A DNA stretch of 64,000 nucleotides from Bordetella genomosp. 9 (GTDB lineage Bacteria > Pseudomonadota > Gammaproteobacteria > Burkholderiales > Burkholderiaceae_B). A program made the translations under genes and the position numbers. Location: the NCBI RefSeq assembly GCF_002119725.1, contig NZ_CP021109.1, positions 2,852,001 through 2,916,000 of the forward strand, given 5' to 3'. Positions 18,509 to 27,800 of the stretch are shown here, piece by piece; position 1 is the first letter of the stretch; every line of letters starts with the position of its first letter. The notes below the pieces were generated by a model. It saw nothing but the letters and a program-made list of their open reading frames with translations, ran no database searches and was not told the DNA's origin.

Positions 18509-20734
18509 TCAGAACCTGACGCTCGCATTCACCATGAAGGTGCGCGGATCGCCCGCCTTGATGTAATCCGAAGATTGGTACAGCCAGTACTTCTTGTTCG
18601 CCACGTTGTTGATGCCCGCCCGGAAGGTGGCGTCATACCCGGCGATGCGGGTGTCGTAGATGGCGCCGATGTTGACGATGGTGTAGTCGTCCACCTGGAT
18701 GTCGTTGGACGCGCCCAGCATCGTGGCGCCGGTGTATTTGGCATCCGCGCGCAGGCGCAGGCCGGGAAGGTAAGGCACGCTGTAGGTAATCTGCGCGGCG
18801 GCGACGAATTTCGGCGCGCCGGCAACGCGGTTGCCGATGTAGGCGGAACCTTTGCGGTATTCGGAATCGAGGAACATCAGGCTCGTTCCCACATTCCAGT
18901 CGCGCGCCACGCGCACCGAACCCGCCAGCTCCACGCCATGGAAGATCGACTTTCCGTCCTGGACCAGCTCGTTGCTCGCGTTGGTGTATTCCGCCTTCTT
19001 CTCGATGCGGAACACCGCCGCGGTGGCCGCCCAGTTTTCCTGCTGCGTTTTGACGCCCATCTCGTACTGCTTGCTTTTCAGCGGATCGAGCAACGCCCCG
19101 AAGTTGGCATAGTTGGCGCCTGCCGTCGATCCGGGCTCCAGCGACTCCATGTAGCTCGCATACGCCATGGTCTGCGGCGCGAAGTTGTACATCAAAGCCA
19201 AGGTAGGCGTCGGCACGCCGTTCTTGTCGTAGGTCGAATCGCGGCTGCCGTCGGGATTGAAACCCACCTGGCTGTAGTCGGTATAGCGGATGCCGCCCAG
19301 CACCGACCAGCCGCGCGTCAGATCCACCGTATCGCTGACGAATACCGCCTTCTGCGTGATCTCGGCCGCGCGATACAGGTCGAGCGAACCCTCGCTGTAA
19401 TAGGTATTGGTGTTCTGGCGGTAGATGTTGCCCGGCCCGATCAGGCCGCTGAAATACGTGGAGCTGAAGTCGCTCTTCTGCTTCTGCCAGGACGCGCCGA
19501 TGACAACCTGGTGCTGCAAAGGGCCGGTGTGGAACTTGCCCTGCACCATGCCTTGCCACTGGTTGTACGCATAGGCCTCGCCGTAGTCGGAATGGTTGTC
19601 CATGTAATCGCCGGCGGCGTCCTGCAGGTACAGCACGGACTCATTGCGACGCGTGCGCGTGCTGCTGTAGCTGTAGTTGGTGCTGAACGTCCAGTCGGAA
19701 TTCAAGCGGTAGGTCAGCCCCGTCGAATAGAACCGGAACTTGTTGTCGGCATAGGTGCCGTTCCCCACCAGGTTGTCGTTGTCGTTGCGTACCGGGCTGG
19801 GCAGGCGGGTGCCCGTCATCATGCCGGTGTAGATGCTGGGTTCCTGCTCGTTCGCGTTGCGGTTCTGGACGATGGACTGGAAATCCCAGGTCAGCCTGTC
19901 GGTAAGCCTGGCGTCCAGCGCCAGCGAGAAGGAATTGCGATTCAGGTAGCCATCGTTGTACGTCGTGCCGCCCTGATGCGTCGCGTTCAGGCGGTAGCCG
20001 AAGGCGCCGCTGGACCCGGCGCGCCCGCCGATATCCACGTGTTCGCTCAACAGGCCTGGCGAGATATAGCCCAGGTCGATCTGGCGCAGGGGCTCGTCCG
20101 TGGGCCGCTTGGTGACGTAGTTGATAAGCCCGCCGGGAGTGCCGAATCCGTACATGAAGCCGGAGGCGCCTTTCAGGAGCTCGACGCGTTCGAACTGCTC
20201 GTAAGGGAGCACGGTGACGTAGCTCAGGAAAGGCTTGCCGTCGATGCGGTAGGAATTCTGCCAATCCAGGGGCAAGCCGCGCACGGACAGGTAGCTGGCC
20301 CAACCGCCATAGGACGCGCTGTTGTCGGATACGGACGCATCCAGGGCGAAGAGATCCCCCAGCTTGTTGACCTGGCGGTCCTCGATGTCCTGCGCGGTGA
20401 CGACCGTGCTGGAGAACGGCGTTTCGAGCTGGGTGCGGGTGCCCAGGGCGCCCGTGTTGACGGGCGTCTCCAGGTGCACGAGCGTGTCGTCGTCGACGGC
20501 TGTTGCCTGGGTGGTCACGGTGGGAAGCTGCGTGACGGGCGCGTCGGCGCTGAAGCTTCCTGCGGCGGCCCCGTCAGCGGGCGGCGGGAAAGAATCCTGG
20601 GCCGGCCCCTGCGCCCGAACGGGACTGGCGGCGCACAAGGCGGCCGCCGCCGCGGTAAGCACGAATGCGAAAGAATGCTGACGCGAGGGGCGCTGCCGCC
20701 CTGCTGCCTGAGAGACCACTTTTCCCTTCTCCAC
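18509..20734 (-). CDS. TonB-dependent siderophore receptor
   Basis: About 741 residues. Signal peptide (SFAFVLTAAAAALCAASPVRAQ), a TonB-box-like TQLPTVTTQATAV, a plug domain (VVTAQDIEDRQVNKLGDLFALDASVSDN and ERVELLKGASGFMYGFGTPGGLINYVTKRP, the ferrichrome/pyoverdine receptor style), then a beta-barrel ending in Phe (NASVRF). The outer-membrane protein imports ferric siderophore with TonB energy. Annotated start is a GTG at 20734; another in-frame GTG at 20719 has a better spaced GAAGGG, so the true start may be there. No siderophore synthesis genes are nearby. Upstream is a very AT-rich Fur-box-like stretch. Confidence 0.92.
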   Translation of the reverse strand: MEKGKVVSQAAGRQRPSRQHSFAFVLTAAAAALCAASPVRAQGPAQDSFPPPADGAAAGSFSADAPVTQLPTVTTQATAVDDDTLVHLETPVNTGALGTRTQLETPFSSTVVTAQDIEDRQVNKLGDLFALDASVSDNSASYGGWASYLSVRGLPLDWQNSYRIDGKPFLSYVTVLPYEQFERVELLKGASGFMYGFGTPGGLINYVTKRPTDEPLRQIDLGYISPGLLSEHVDIGGRAGSSGAFGYRLNATHQGGTTYNDGYLNRNSFSLALDARLTDRLTWDFQSIVQNRNANEQEPSIYTGMMTGTRLPSPVRNDNDNLVGNGTYADNKFRFYSTGLTYRLNSDWTFSTNYSYSSTRTRRNESVLYLQDAAGDYMDNHSDYGEAYAYNQWQGMVQGKFHTGPLQHQVVIGASWQKQKSDFSSTYFSGLIGPGNIYRQNTNTYYSEGSLDLYRAAEITQKAVFVSDTVDLTRGWSVLGGIRYTDYSQVGFNPDGSRDSTYDKNGVPTPTLALMYNFAPQTMAYASYMESLEPGSTAGANYANFGALLDPLKSKQYEMGVKTQQENWAATAAVFRIEKKAEYTNASNELVQDGKSIFHGVELAGSVRVARDWNVGTSLMFLDSEYRKGSAYIGNRVAGAPKFVAAAQITYSVPYLPGLRLRADAKYTGATMLGASNDIQVDDYTIVNIGAIYDTRIAGYDATFRAGINNVANKKYWLYQSSDYIKAGDPRTFMVNASVRF

Positions 20735-20763
20735 CGGAACGTTGACCGACGCAAATGAGACGC

Positions 20764-20790
20764 GATATTAATTGTTATTGATATTTATTC
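20764..20790 (-). promoter_or_regulatory. AT-rich promoter stretch, possible Fur box, before the TonB receptor
   Basis: Twenty-seven bases with almost no G or C in a strongly GC-rich context, containing ATTGTTATTGATATTTATTC. Overlapping ATT/AAT hexamer-like units resemble a Fur site, but the match to the 19-bp consensus is loose. Confidence 0.4.
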
Positions 20791-20862
20791 GCAATACGTT
20801 TCGACGGCGGTCCAGGGAGTGCGAGGGTGAGGGAGACGGCGGACGGGCCCCGCCGGGGACAT

Positions 20863-21678
20863 TCAATCTTCGTGCGTTTCGTGCACCGCCGCGGCGCCGC
20901 GCTTCCAATAGCTGGAGGCGCGGATGCGCGTTTTGTCGATGCCGCGCTCCTGCACCATGACCTGCCGCACCGCCTTGGCCGCCGCCGATTCCGCGGCCGC
21001 CCAGACATAGCCTTCGCCGGCGGGCAGCGGCACATCGCGGGCCGCCTGTTCCAGCCTGGCGGGATCGCCGGCCGGCGCATCATGGCGATGCAGCCAGCGC
21101 ACCGTCAGCCCCTCGCGCGAGGGCAGCGCGATCCGGGCCCGTTCGTCGGCCACTTCGATGATGGCGATGGCGCGCCTGTCCGCCGGCAATTCCTCCAGCC
21201 GACGCGCGATGGCGGGCAAGGCCGTCTCGTCGCCGATCAAAAGATGCCAATCGAAGGCGGTGGGAATCACGAAGGAACCGCGCGGTCCGCCCACGCCCAG
21301 GTACTGGCCGGGACGGGCCTGCGCGGCCCAGGTGCAGGCAGGGCCGTCGCCGTGCAGCACGAAATCGATATCCAGCTCGTTCGATGCGGCGTCGTAGCGG
21401 CGCGGCGTGTAGTCGCGCGCCTCCGGACGCGGCACGCCTTCGGGCATGGAGATGCCGTTGGGACCGATGGACGGCAGCGCCGGCTTGTCCTGGCCCGGCG
21501 CCGGAAAGAACAGCTTGACGTGATCGTCGAACGAGGCGGAGACGAAGCCGCGCAGGTCGTCGCCGGTGAGCGTGACGCGCAGCAGTTGCGGCGATACGCG
21601 GGTCGTGCGGACAACCTGAAGAAGCCGCATCTTGAGTTCATGGCGTACGCGCTGGACGGTGAGATCGGGTCCGGTCAT
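20863..21678 (-). CDS. yqjH: Siderophore-interacting protein / NADPH-dependent ferric siderophore reductase
   Basis: 271 residues of the SIP/ViuB family: FAD-binding domain (VRTTRVSPQLLRVTLTGDDLRGF, ARDYTPRRYDAASNELDIDFVLHGDGPACTWAAQARPG with the RxYTxR FAD motif) and the C-terminal NAD(P)H domain (HLLIGDETALPAIARRLEELPADRRAIAIIEV, WAAAESAAAKAVRQ). It releases iron from imported siderophores in the cytoplasm by reduction. It lies 19 bp after the YqjI-like repressor gene, same strand, and next to a TonB receptor. Confidence 0.9.
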   Translation of the reverse strand: MTGPDLTVQRVRHELKMRLLQVVRTTRVSPQLLRVTLTGDDLRGFVSASFDDHVKLFFPAPGQDKPALPSIGPNGISMPEGVPRPEARDYTPRRYDAASNELDIDFVLHGDGPACTWAAQARPGQYLGVGGPRGSFVIPTAFDWHLLIGDETALPAIARRLEELPADRRAIAIIEVADERARIALPSREGLTVRWLHRHDAPAGDPARLEQAARDVPLPAGEGYVWAAAESAAAKAVRQVMVQERGIDKTRIRASSYWKRGAAAVHETHED

Positions 21679-21697
21679 GAGTCATCCTCGAAAAAGT

Positions 21698-22399
21698 TCA
21701 GCCTTGGTCTTGGGCATTGCCTTCGATTTCGGCAATCGCCCGGGCCAGGATCGCGGCGATGCGCCGCTGTTCCGCGGGATCCGCGTCTTCCCGCCGCAGC
21801 AAGGCGTTGCGCAGGGCCTGGCGGGCCTGCACGTATTCCGGCAGCCAGCCCGTCGCGCGGTCCTCGCCTTCGCGGCCCGTTTCGGCCGGCTGGCCGGTCC
21901 AGGCGCGGCGCATCCATTCCATCTTGCGCGAGACATGCTTCAAGCGGCCGAACAGCAGCGTGAGCCGGTCCCGGTTGGCCTGGACGTGCGCGCGGCCTTC
22001 GTCGGACAGGTGATAGCGCTTCTTGGCGCCTTCGAGTTCGACCGTGGCGTAGCCCAGTTCTTCCAGGTAAGTCAGCGCGGGATACACCATGCCCGGACTG
22101 GGCGTGTAAAAGCCGCTGCTCATATCGCCCAGGGCCTTGATCAATTGATAGCCGTGGCTGGGGTTCTGTTCCAGGATGCCGAGCAGCATCAATTGCAAGT
22201 CGTCCGCGCCGAATTTGCGGCCGCGCATCCAGCCCTGGTCGTCATTCGCGCCATCATCGCCATGGCCGCCATGTCCATGACGGCCGCCGCGGCCGGGAAA
22301 GCCGCCGTGCCCGCCGCCATGCCGGCCGCCCATGGCGTGGAAGACGGCGCCCGGGTTCCAGCGCCGGCCGGCGGTGAAGAAGGGGTGAAAGAAGTGCAT
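21698..22399 (-). CDS. yqjI: PadR-family repressor with His/Gly-rich N-terminus, YqjI-like
   Basis: 233 residues. The first ~55 are loaded with His and Gly (GGRHGGGHGGFPGRGGRHGH) and look like a metal-binding arm. A PadR winged helix follows (LMLLGILEQNPSHGYQLIKAL, SPGMVYPALTYLEELGYATVELEGAKKRYHLSDEG), then a C-terminal helical dimer part. In E. coli YqjI is a nickel-responsive repressor of the ferric reductase gene yqjH; the same pair sits here as a likely autoregulated operon. ATG with AGGAG upstream. Confidence 0.85.
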   Translation of the reverse strand: MHFFHPFFTAGRRWNPGAVFHAMGGRHGGGHGGFPGRGGRHGHGGHGDDGANDDQGWMRGRKFGADDLQLMLLGILEQNPSHGYQLIKALGDMSSGFYTPSPGMVYPALTYLEELGYATVELEGAKKRYHLSDEGRAHVQANRDRLTLLFGRLKHVSRKMEWMRRAWTGQPAETGREGEDRATGWLPEYVQARQALRNALLRREDADPAEQRRIAAILARAIAEIEGNAQDQG

Positions 22400-22408
22400 G
22401 GGAGCTCC

Positions 22409-22438
22409 TATATCTTAAGATATATATCGTACGATATA
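22409..22438. promoter_or_regulatory. Two overlapping perfect 16-bp palindromes, operator of the YqjI-like repressor
   Basis: TATATCTTAAGATATA (22409-22424) and TATATCGTACGATATA (22423-22438) are each perfect palindromes sharing two bases, only ten bases before the repressor's ATG. Identical outer half-sites TATATC/GATATA with different centres indicate two dimers of the same regulator binding in tandem. The YqjI-like protein itself is the likely ligand. Confidence 0.75.
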
Positions 22439-22553
22439 GAGGCGATGCCCCGCCGTCAAGCGTGAAGACGTCGATACCGCTGGGTTGCGGGCCTGCCGGC
22501 GCCCTGCTCTACCTTGATGCAGGACAAGAATCGAGACCGCCTTCGTCTTCTTT

Positions 22554-22577
22554 TTTACTGTATATTCGTACAGTAAA
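22554..22577. promoter_or_regulatory. LexA (SOS) box before imuA
   Basis: CTGTATATTCGTACAG matches the CTGT-N8-ACAG SOS box, and it lies inside a longer perfect dyad TTTACTGTA/TACAGTAAA. It is about 50 bp before the imuA start, as expected for LexA control of this mutagenesis cassette. Confidence 0.85.
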
Positions 22578-22627
22578 TTCCTCGCCCCGCCTTTGCCCGC
22601 GGGGCGTTTCTCCCTTATCGCAGTGTC

Positions 22628-23434
22628 ATGTCGACGACCGTCGCGCCGCCTCCCGAACAGATCCATCCCGCCCTGTGGCGGGGGACGCAGCTCGCCCAGG
22701 CTTCGCGGGCGGCAGTCCCCACAGGGCATTCCGCCTTGGGCAAGGAATTGCCGGGCGGCGGCTGGTCCACGGGGGTGCTGAACGAACTGCTGTTGCCGCG
22801 TCCCGGCATAGGCGAAATGCGTCTGCTGCAGCCCGCCCTGCGGGCCCTGGATCCGCAGGGCTGCATCGTCCTGGTCCAGCCGCCCCGCATCCCGCATATC
22901 GCGGCGTGGACCAGCTGGGGGCTGGACCCTGCCCGGCTGCTCTGGGTGAATCCCGAGCGGCCCGCCGACGCGCTGTGGGCGGCGGAACAGGTTTTGAAGA
23001 ACGCGGGCTGCGCCGCGCTGCTGTGCTGGCTGCCGCAGGCCCGTCCCGAATCCCTGCGCCGCCTGCATCTGGCCGCCCAGGGCGGCCCCACACTGTTCTT
23101 CTGCCTGCGGCCGGCGCGCGCCGCCGCGCAGGCCTCGCCCGCGCCCTTGCGGCTGGCCCTGACGCCAGCCCGCAACGGGGTCATGGTGGATATCGTCAAA
23201 CGCCGCGGCCCGGTCTGCGGCCAATCGTTGTATATCGCGCTGGAAACGCCGCGTCCCGCTACGGCCGATGCGCCGCCGGCCGTGCCGTCCGAAACGCAAC
23301 GGCCGGCGACGGCCGCGCCGTCCGGGACGCCGGCATCCTCGCCTTCTCCTATTCCCCTTTCCCATGCAACTCTGGATCGCCGTCAACCTGCCGAGGCTGG
23401 CGCTGGACGCGCTGCACCCGCCGTGGCCGCTTGA
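22628..23434 (+). CDS. imuA: Translesion-synthesis-associated protein ImuA
   Basis: 268 residues of the ImuA/SulA-RecA-like family: LGKELPGGGWSTGVLNELLLP near the N-terminus, then RALDPQGCIVLVQPPRIPHIAAWTSWGLDPARLLWV and the C-terminal segment PARNGVMVDIVKRRGPVCGQSLYIAL. It is a partner of ImuB and DnaE2 in SOS mutagenesis; it has no intact Walker A. The last ~60 residues are low-complexity Pro/Ala. Its end overlaps imuB by 71 bp in another frame. Confidence 0.9.
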   Translation: MSTTVAPPPEQIHPALWRGTQLAQASRAAVPTGHSALGKELPGGGWSTGVLNELLLPRPGIGEMRLLQPALRALDPQGCIVLVQPPRIPHIAAWTSWGLDPARLLWVNPERPADALWAAEQVLKNAGCAALLCWLPQARPESLRRLHLAAQGGPTLFFCLRPARAAAQASPAPLRLALTPARNGVMVDIVKRRGPVCGQSLYIALETPRPATADAPPAVPSETQRPATAAPSGTPASSPSPIPLSHATLDRRQPAEAGAGRAAPAVAA

Positions 23435-24824
23435 CGCCACGGCATGCGCCGTGGTCGAACACGAGTGCGTCATGGCTTTGACCCCCGCCGCGGCCAGCCA
23501 TGGCATCGTCCTGGGCATGCGCCGCGCCGGCGCCACCGCGCTGGCGCCGCACGCCATCCTGCTGGATCGCGATGTCGCGGCAGAAGGCGCCGCCATGGAA
23601 GGCGCGGCGCTGGCGCTCTTGCAGTACACGCCCGAGGTCGCCCTGGGCGAAGCCGACAGCCTGCTGCTGAATGTGGGCGCGAGCCTGCGCATCTTCGGCG
23701 GCCCGCGCGCGCTGGCGCGGCGCATCGCCGCCACGCTGGCGGAACTGGGGCTGCAGGCGCGCCTGGGAATGGCGCCCACCGCCGGCGGCGCCTGGCTGCT
23801 GGCGCGCCGCACCGATGCGGGCCCGCGTCACGCCCTGGCCCTGCCGCGCCTGGCGCGCCGGCTGGACGCGCTGCCCTGCGCCCTGCTCCCGCAGGCGCAA
23901 CCGCATCTGGAATGGCTGCACGGCATCGGCTGCCGCCAGTTCGGCTTCCTGCGCCGCCTGCCCCGCGCCGGCTTGCAGCGGCGTTGCGGTCCCGCCCTGC
24001 TGAAAGCGTTGGACGCCGCTTATGGACAGGCGCCGGAAGTCCACGCCTGGATTTCGCCGCCGGCGCAGTTCAAGCGCCGTTTCGAATTGATCGAGCGTAT
24101 CGAGCATGCCGATGCCGTACTTGCGGTGGCCCGCAAGCTGATCGAACAGATGAGCGGCTGGCTGACCGCCCGCCAGCGCGCCGTGCCCGCGCTGGCGCTG
24201 GAAATGGAACACGAACGCGGCCGTCATGCCCGTCCGCCCAGCCGGCTGGAATTGACCCTGGCCGAACCCGCGTGGCAGCCCGCCCATTTGCTTGGCCTGC
24301 TGCGCGAACGGCTGGGCCGCATGACCCTGGAAGCGCCGGTCATCGCCGTCGTGCTGGAAGCGCCGCGGACCGTCCCGCAGCCCGCCGCCAATGCCACCCT
24401 GTTTCCAGAGCCGGCGCAGGCGGCCAGCGAACAGGCGCGTCTGCTGGACCTGCTGACGTCCCGCCTGGGCGAAACGCGGGTGCTGCGCCCTTGCCCCGCC
24501 GCCGACCATCGGCCCGAAGTCGCCAATCGCTGGACCGGCGTGCACGACACGGCCGGCCCCGGCGTCCGCGCACCCGTCCTGGATCGCCCCTTCTGGCTGC
24601 TCGATCCGCCGCAGCCGCTGCAGGTGCGCCGCAACAGGCCGGTGCATGGCACGCCCCTGACCCTGGTGCGCGGCCCCGAACGCATCGAAAGCGGCTGGTG
24701 GGACGAGGCCCCGGCGGTGCGGGATTACTTCGTGGCGGAGGACGCGGACGCGGCCCGTTACTGGATTTACCGGGAACGCGGGGCGGACGATGGCCGCTGG
24801 TTCCTGCACGGGCTGTTTGGCTGA
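23364..24824 (+). CDS. imuB: Y-family polymerase-like protein ImuB
   Basis: 486 residues beginning MQLWIAVNLPRLALDAL. The place where Y-family polymerases have their first catalytic Asp lacks the D-x-D pattern, as in known ImuB, which is a catalytically inactive hub that joins the beta clamp and DnaE2. Little-finger-like region around residues 230-340; C-terminal domain ends in RDYFVAEDADAARYWIYRE. The ATG at 23364 is chosen because the family start is there; it lies inside imuA's end. Confidence 0.9.
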   Translation: MQLWIAVNLPRLALDALHPPWPLDATACAVVEHECVMALTPAAASHGIVLGMRRAGATALAPHAILLDRDVAAEGAAMEGAALALLQYTPEVALGEADSLLLNVGASLRIFGGPRALARRIAATLAELGLQARLGMAPTAGGAWLLARRTDAGPRHALALPRLARRLDALPCALLPQAQPHLEWLHGIGCRQFGFLRRLPRAGLQRRCGPALLKALDAAYGQAPEVHAWISPPAQFKRRFELIERIEHADAVLAVARKLIEQMSGWLTARQRAVPALALEMEHERGRHARPPSRLELTLAEPAWQPAHLLGLLRERLGRMTLEAPVIAVVLEAPRTVPQPAANATLFPEPAQAASEQARLLDLLTSRLGETRVLRPCPAADHRPEVANRWTGVHDTAGPGVRAPVLDRPFWLLDPPQPLQVRRNRPVHGTPLTLVRGPERIESGWWDEAPAVRDYFVAEDADAARYWIYRERGADDGRWFLHGLFG

Positions 24825-24829
24825 ATGCG

Positions 24830-27800
24830 ATGAACGCCATGAATGCGCACGACGACGATCCGGCCGGCATGGGCGATCTGCCCGAAACGACGGGAGACTT
24901 GCAAGCGGCCTCCGGCGCCCTGCCCGCCTACGCCGAACTGGGCTGCATGACCAACTTCACCTTCCTGCGCGGGGCTTCGCATGCGGAAGAACTGGTCGAA
25001 CGCGCGGCCGCGCTGGGCTACACCGCCCTGGCGATCACCGACGAGTGTTCGGTGGCAGGGGTGGTGCGCGCGCACATCGAGGCCAAGAGCCACAAGCTGC
25101 CGCTGTTGATCGGCAGCTACTTCGAACTGTCTTGCGACGGCGGCGAGCCGTGGCGCCTGATCCTGCTTGCGCAAACCCGCGAAGGCTACGGCAACCTTTC
25201 CGAACTCATCACGCTGGGGCGGACCGGCGCGGCGAAGAAAGGCAGCTACCGCCTGGCCGTATCCGACCTGGAACGGCCACCCGCGGACTACGCGCATCTG
25301 GCCGGCATGCCGGAATGCCTGGCCATCCTCGCGCCCGCGCCGGGCATTGCCGCGGCCGACCTGGCCGAACAGGCGCGCTGGCTGGCGCGGGTCTTTGCCG
25401 GGCGCGCCTGGCTGGGACTGACGCTGCGGCACCAGTCCCGCGACGACCTGCATCGGAGCGTCGTGGAAGCGGCCGCGCAAGCCTGCGCGCTGCCCGTCAC
25501 GGCGCTGGGGCTGGCGGAAATGCATGTGCGTTCCCGCAAGCCGCTGCATGACACGCTGACCGCCATCCGCCTGGGCACGCCGGTGCGCGAATGCGGCTAT
25601 GCCCTGGCCGCCAATGCCGAACGCCATTTGCGGTCGCGCCTGCAACTGGCCCGGCTCTACCCCGCCGAGGCCCTGCGCCAGACCGTGGAAATCGCCCGCC
25701 GCTGCACCTTCAACCTGGATGAACTGCGCTACGAATACCCGGATGAAATCGTGCCGCCCGGCGCCACGCCCGCCTCCTATCTGCGCGCCGAAACCTATGC
25801 CGGCGCACGCCGCCGTTTCGGGGAACACACGCCGCCCCCGGTAGCCGAGCAGATCGAAAAAGAACTGGCGCTGATCCAGGAGCTGCGCTACGAAGCCTAT
25901 TTTCTGACGGTCTACGACATCGTGCGCTTTGCCCGTTCCCAGGGCATCCTGTGCCAGGGCCGGGGATCGGCCGCCAATTCCGCCGTGTGCTATTGCCTGG
26001 GCATCACGGAAGTCGACCCCGTGCGCGGCAACACCCTGTTCGAACGCTTCATCAGCAAGGAGCGCAATGAACCGCCGGATATCGACGTCGATTTCGAGCA
26101 TCAGCGGCGCGAAGAAGTCATCCAGTACATCTACGAAAAATACGGCCGCGCGCGCGCCGCGCTGACAGGCGTCGTCATCACCTACCGGCCGCGCAGCGTG
26201 CTGCGCGATACGGGCAAGGCGCTGGGCGTGGATCCGGCCATCGTCGATGCCGTGGCCAAGGCGCATCAATGGTGGGACGACAGCGGCGGGCTGCTGCGCG
26301 GCCTGCAGAACTGCGGGCTGGACCCGCAATCCAGCGTGGCGCGCCAGTGGGCCGTGCTGGCCACCCTGCTGATGGGATTTCCGCGCCACCTGTCTCAGCA
26401 TCCGGGCGGCTTCGTCATGTCGCGCGGCAAGCTGTCGCGCCTGGTGCCCATCGAGAACGCCGCGATGCCGGGCCGCAGCGTGGTGCAGTGGGACAAGGAC
26501 GACCTGGACGCCATGCATCTGCTGAAGGTCGACGTGCTGGCGCTGGGCATGCTGTCGGTGATCCGGCGCGCGCTCGATATGGTAGCCCTGCGGCGCGGCC
26601 GGCCTTTCCCCATGCAGGACATCCCGAAGGAAGACGATGCCACCTACAAAATGATCAGCGAGGCCGATACGGTGGGCGTGTTCCAGATCGAATCGCGCGC
26701 CCAGATGACCATGCTGCCCCGGTTGAAACCCAAGGAGTTCTACGACCTCGTGGTGGAAGTGGCCATCGTGCGTCCAGGCCCCATCCAGGGCGGCATGGTC
26801 CATCCCTATCTGCGGCGGCGCCAGGGGCTGGAACCCGTGACCTATCCCAGCGGCAAGGTGCGCACGGTGCTCGAACGCACGCTGGGCGTGCCCATCTTCC
26901 AGGAGCAGGTCATGCAGATCGCCATGGTGGCCGCGGGATTCACGGGCGGCGAGGCCGACGAATTGCGCCGATCCATGGCGGCCTGGCGGCGCAAGGGCGG
27001 CGTGGACAAATTCCGGGTGCGGCTGATCGGCGGCATGCTGGCGCACGGCTACACGAAGGAATTCGCCGAAGCCATCTTCCGGCAGGTCGAAGGATTCGGC
27101 GAATACGGTTTCCCGGAAAGCCATGCGGCCAGCTTCGCCCTGCTGGCCTATGCCAGTTCATGGCTCAAGCGCCATGAGCCGGAAGCCTTTCTCGCGGCGC
27201 TGCTGAATTCCCAGCCCATGGGGTTCTACGCGCCCGCGCAACTGATCCAGGACGCGCGCCGCCACGGCGTGCGCGTGCTGCCGGTGGACGTGTGCGCCAG
27301 CGAATGGGACAGCACGCTGGACTTCGGCTACGCGCCGCGCCCGGCGGTGCGGCTGGGCATGAGCCTGGTCAAGGGGATGTCCGAAGCGGCCGCCCATCGC
27401 ATCGTTGCCGCGCGGCAGCGGAAGCCCTACGCCGATACCGCCGACCTGGCGCGGCGCGCCGATCTCGGCCGCCACGATCTGGACGCGCTGGCCGCGGCCG
27501 ATGCCCTGCTCGCCCTGGCCGGCCACCGGCGCCAGGCGCGCTGGGAAGCCGCCGCGGGCGCGCCGGCCAAAGGCCTGCTGCGCGAGGCCGCCATCGTGGA
27601 AGACCGTGCGCCCGAATTGCCCATGCCCACCGAAGGCCAGACCATCGCCGACGACTACCGGTCCTTGCGCTTCACGCTGCATCGCCATCCCCTGGCCTTG
27701 CTGCGCGACAAGTTGAAGGCGCGGCGCTTCGAAACCGCCGAGACCCTGAACGGATATCCGGACAAGCGCCTGGCGCGCGCCTGCGGCCTGGTCACCGTGC

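Noticed and set aside
18287-20758. 823-codon open frame opposite the TonB receptor
   Set aside because: Shadow of a complete receptor; no domain, no ribosome site.
24767-27124. 785-codon open frame on the minus strand opposite dnaE2
   Set aside because: Antisense shadow of a well-supported polymerase gene, with no domain and biased composition.
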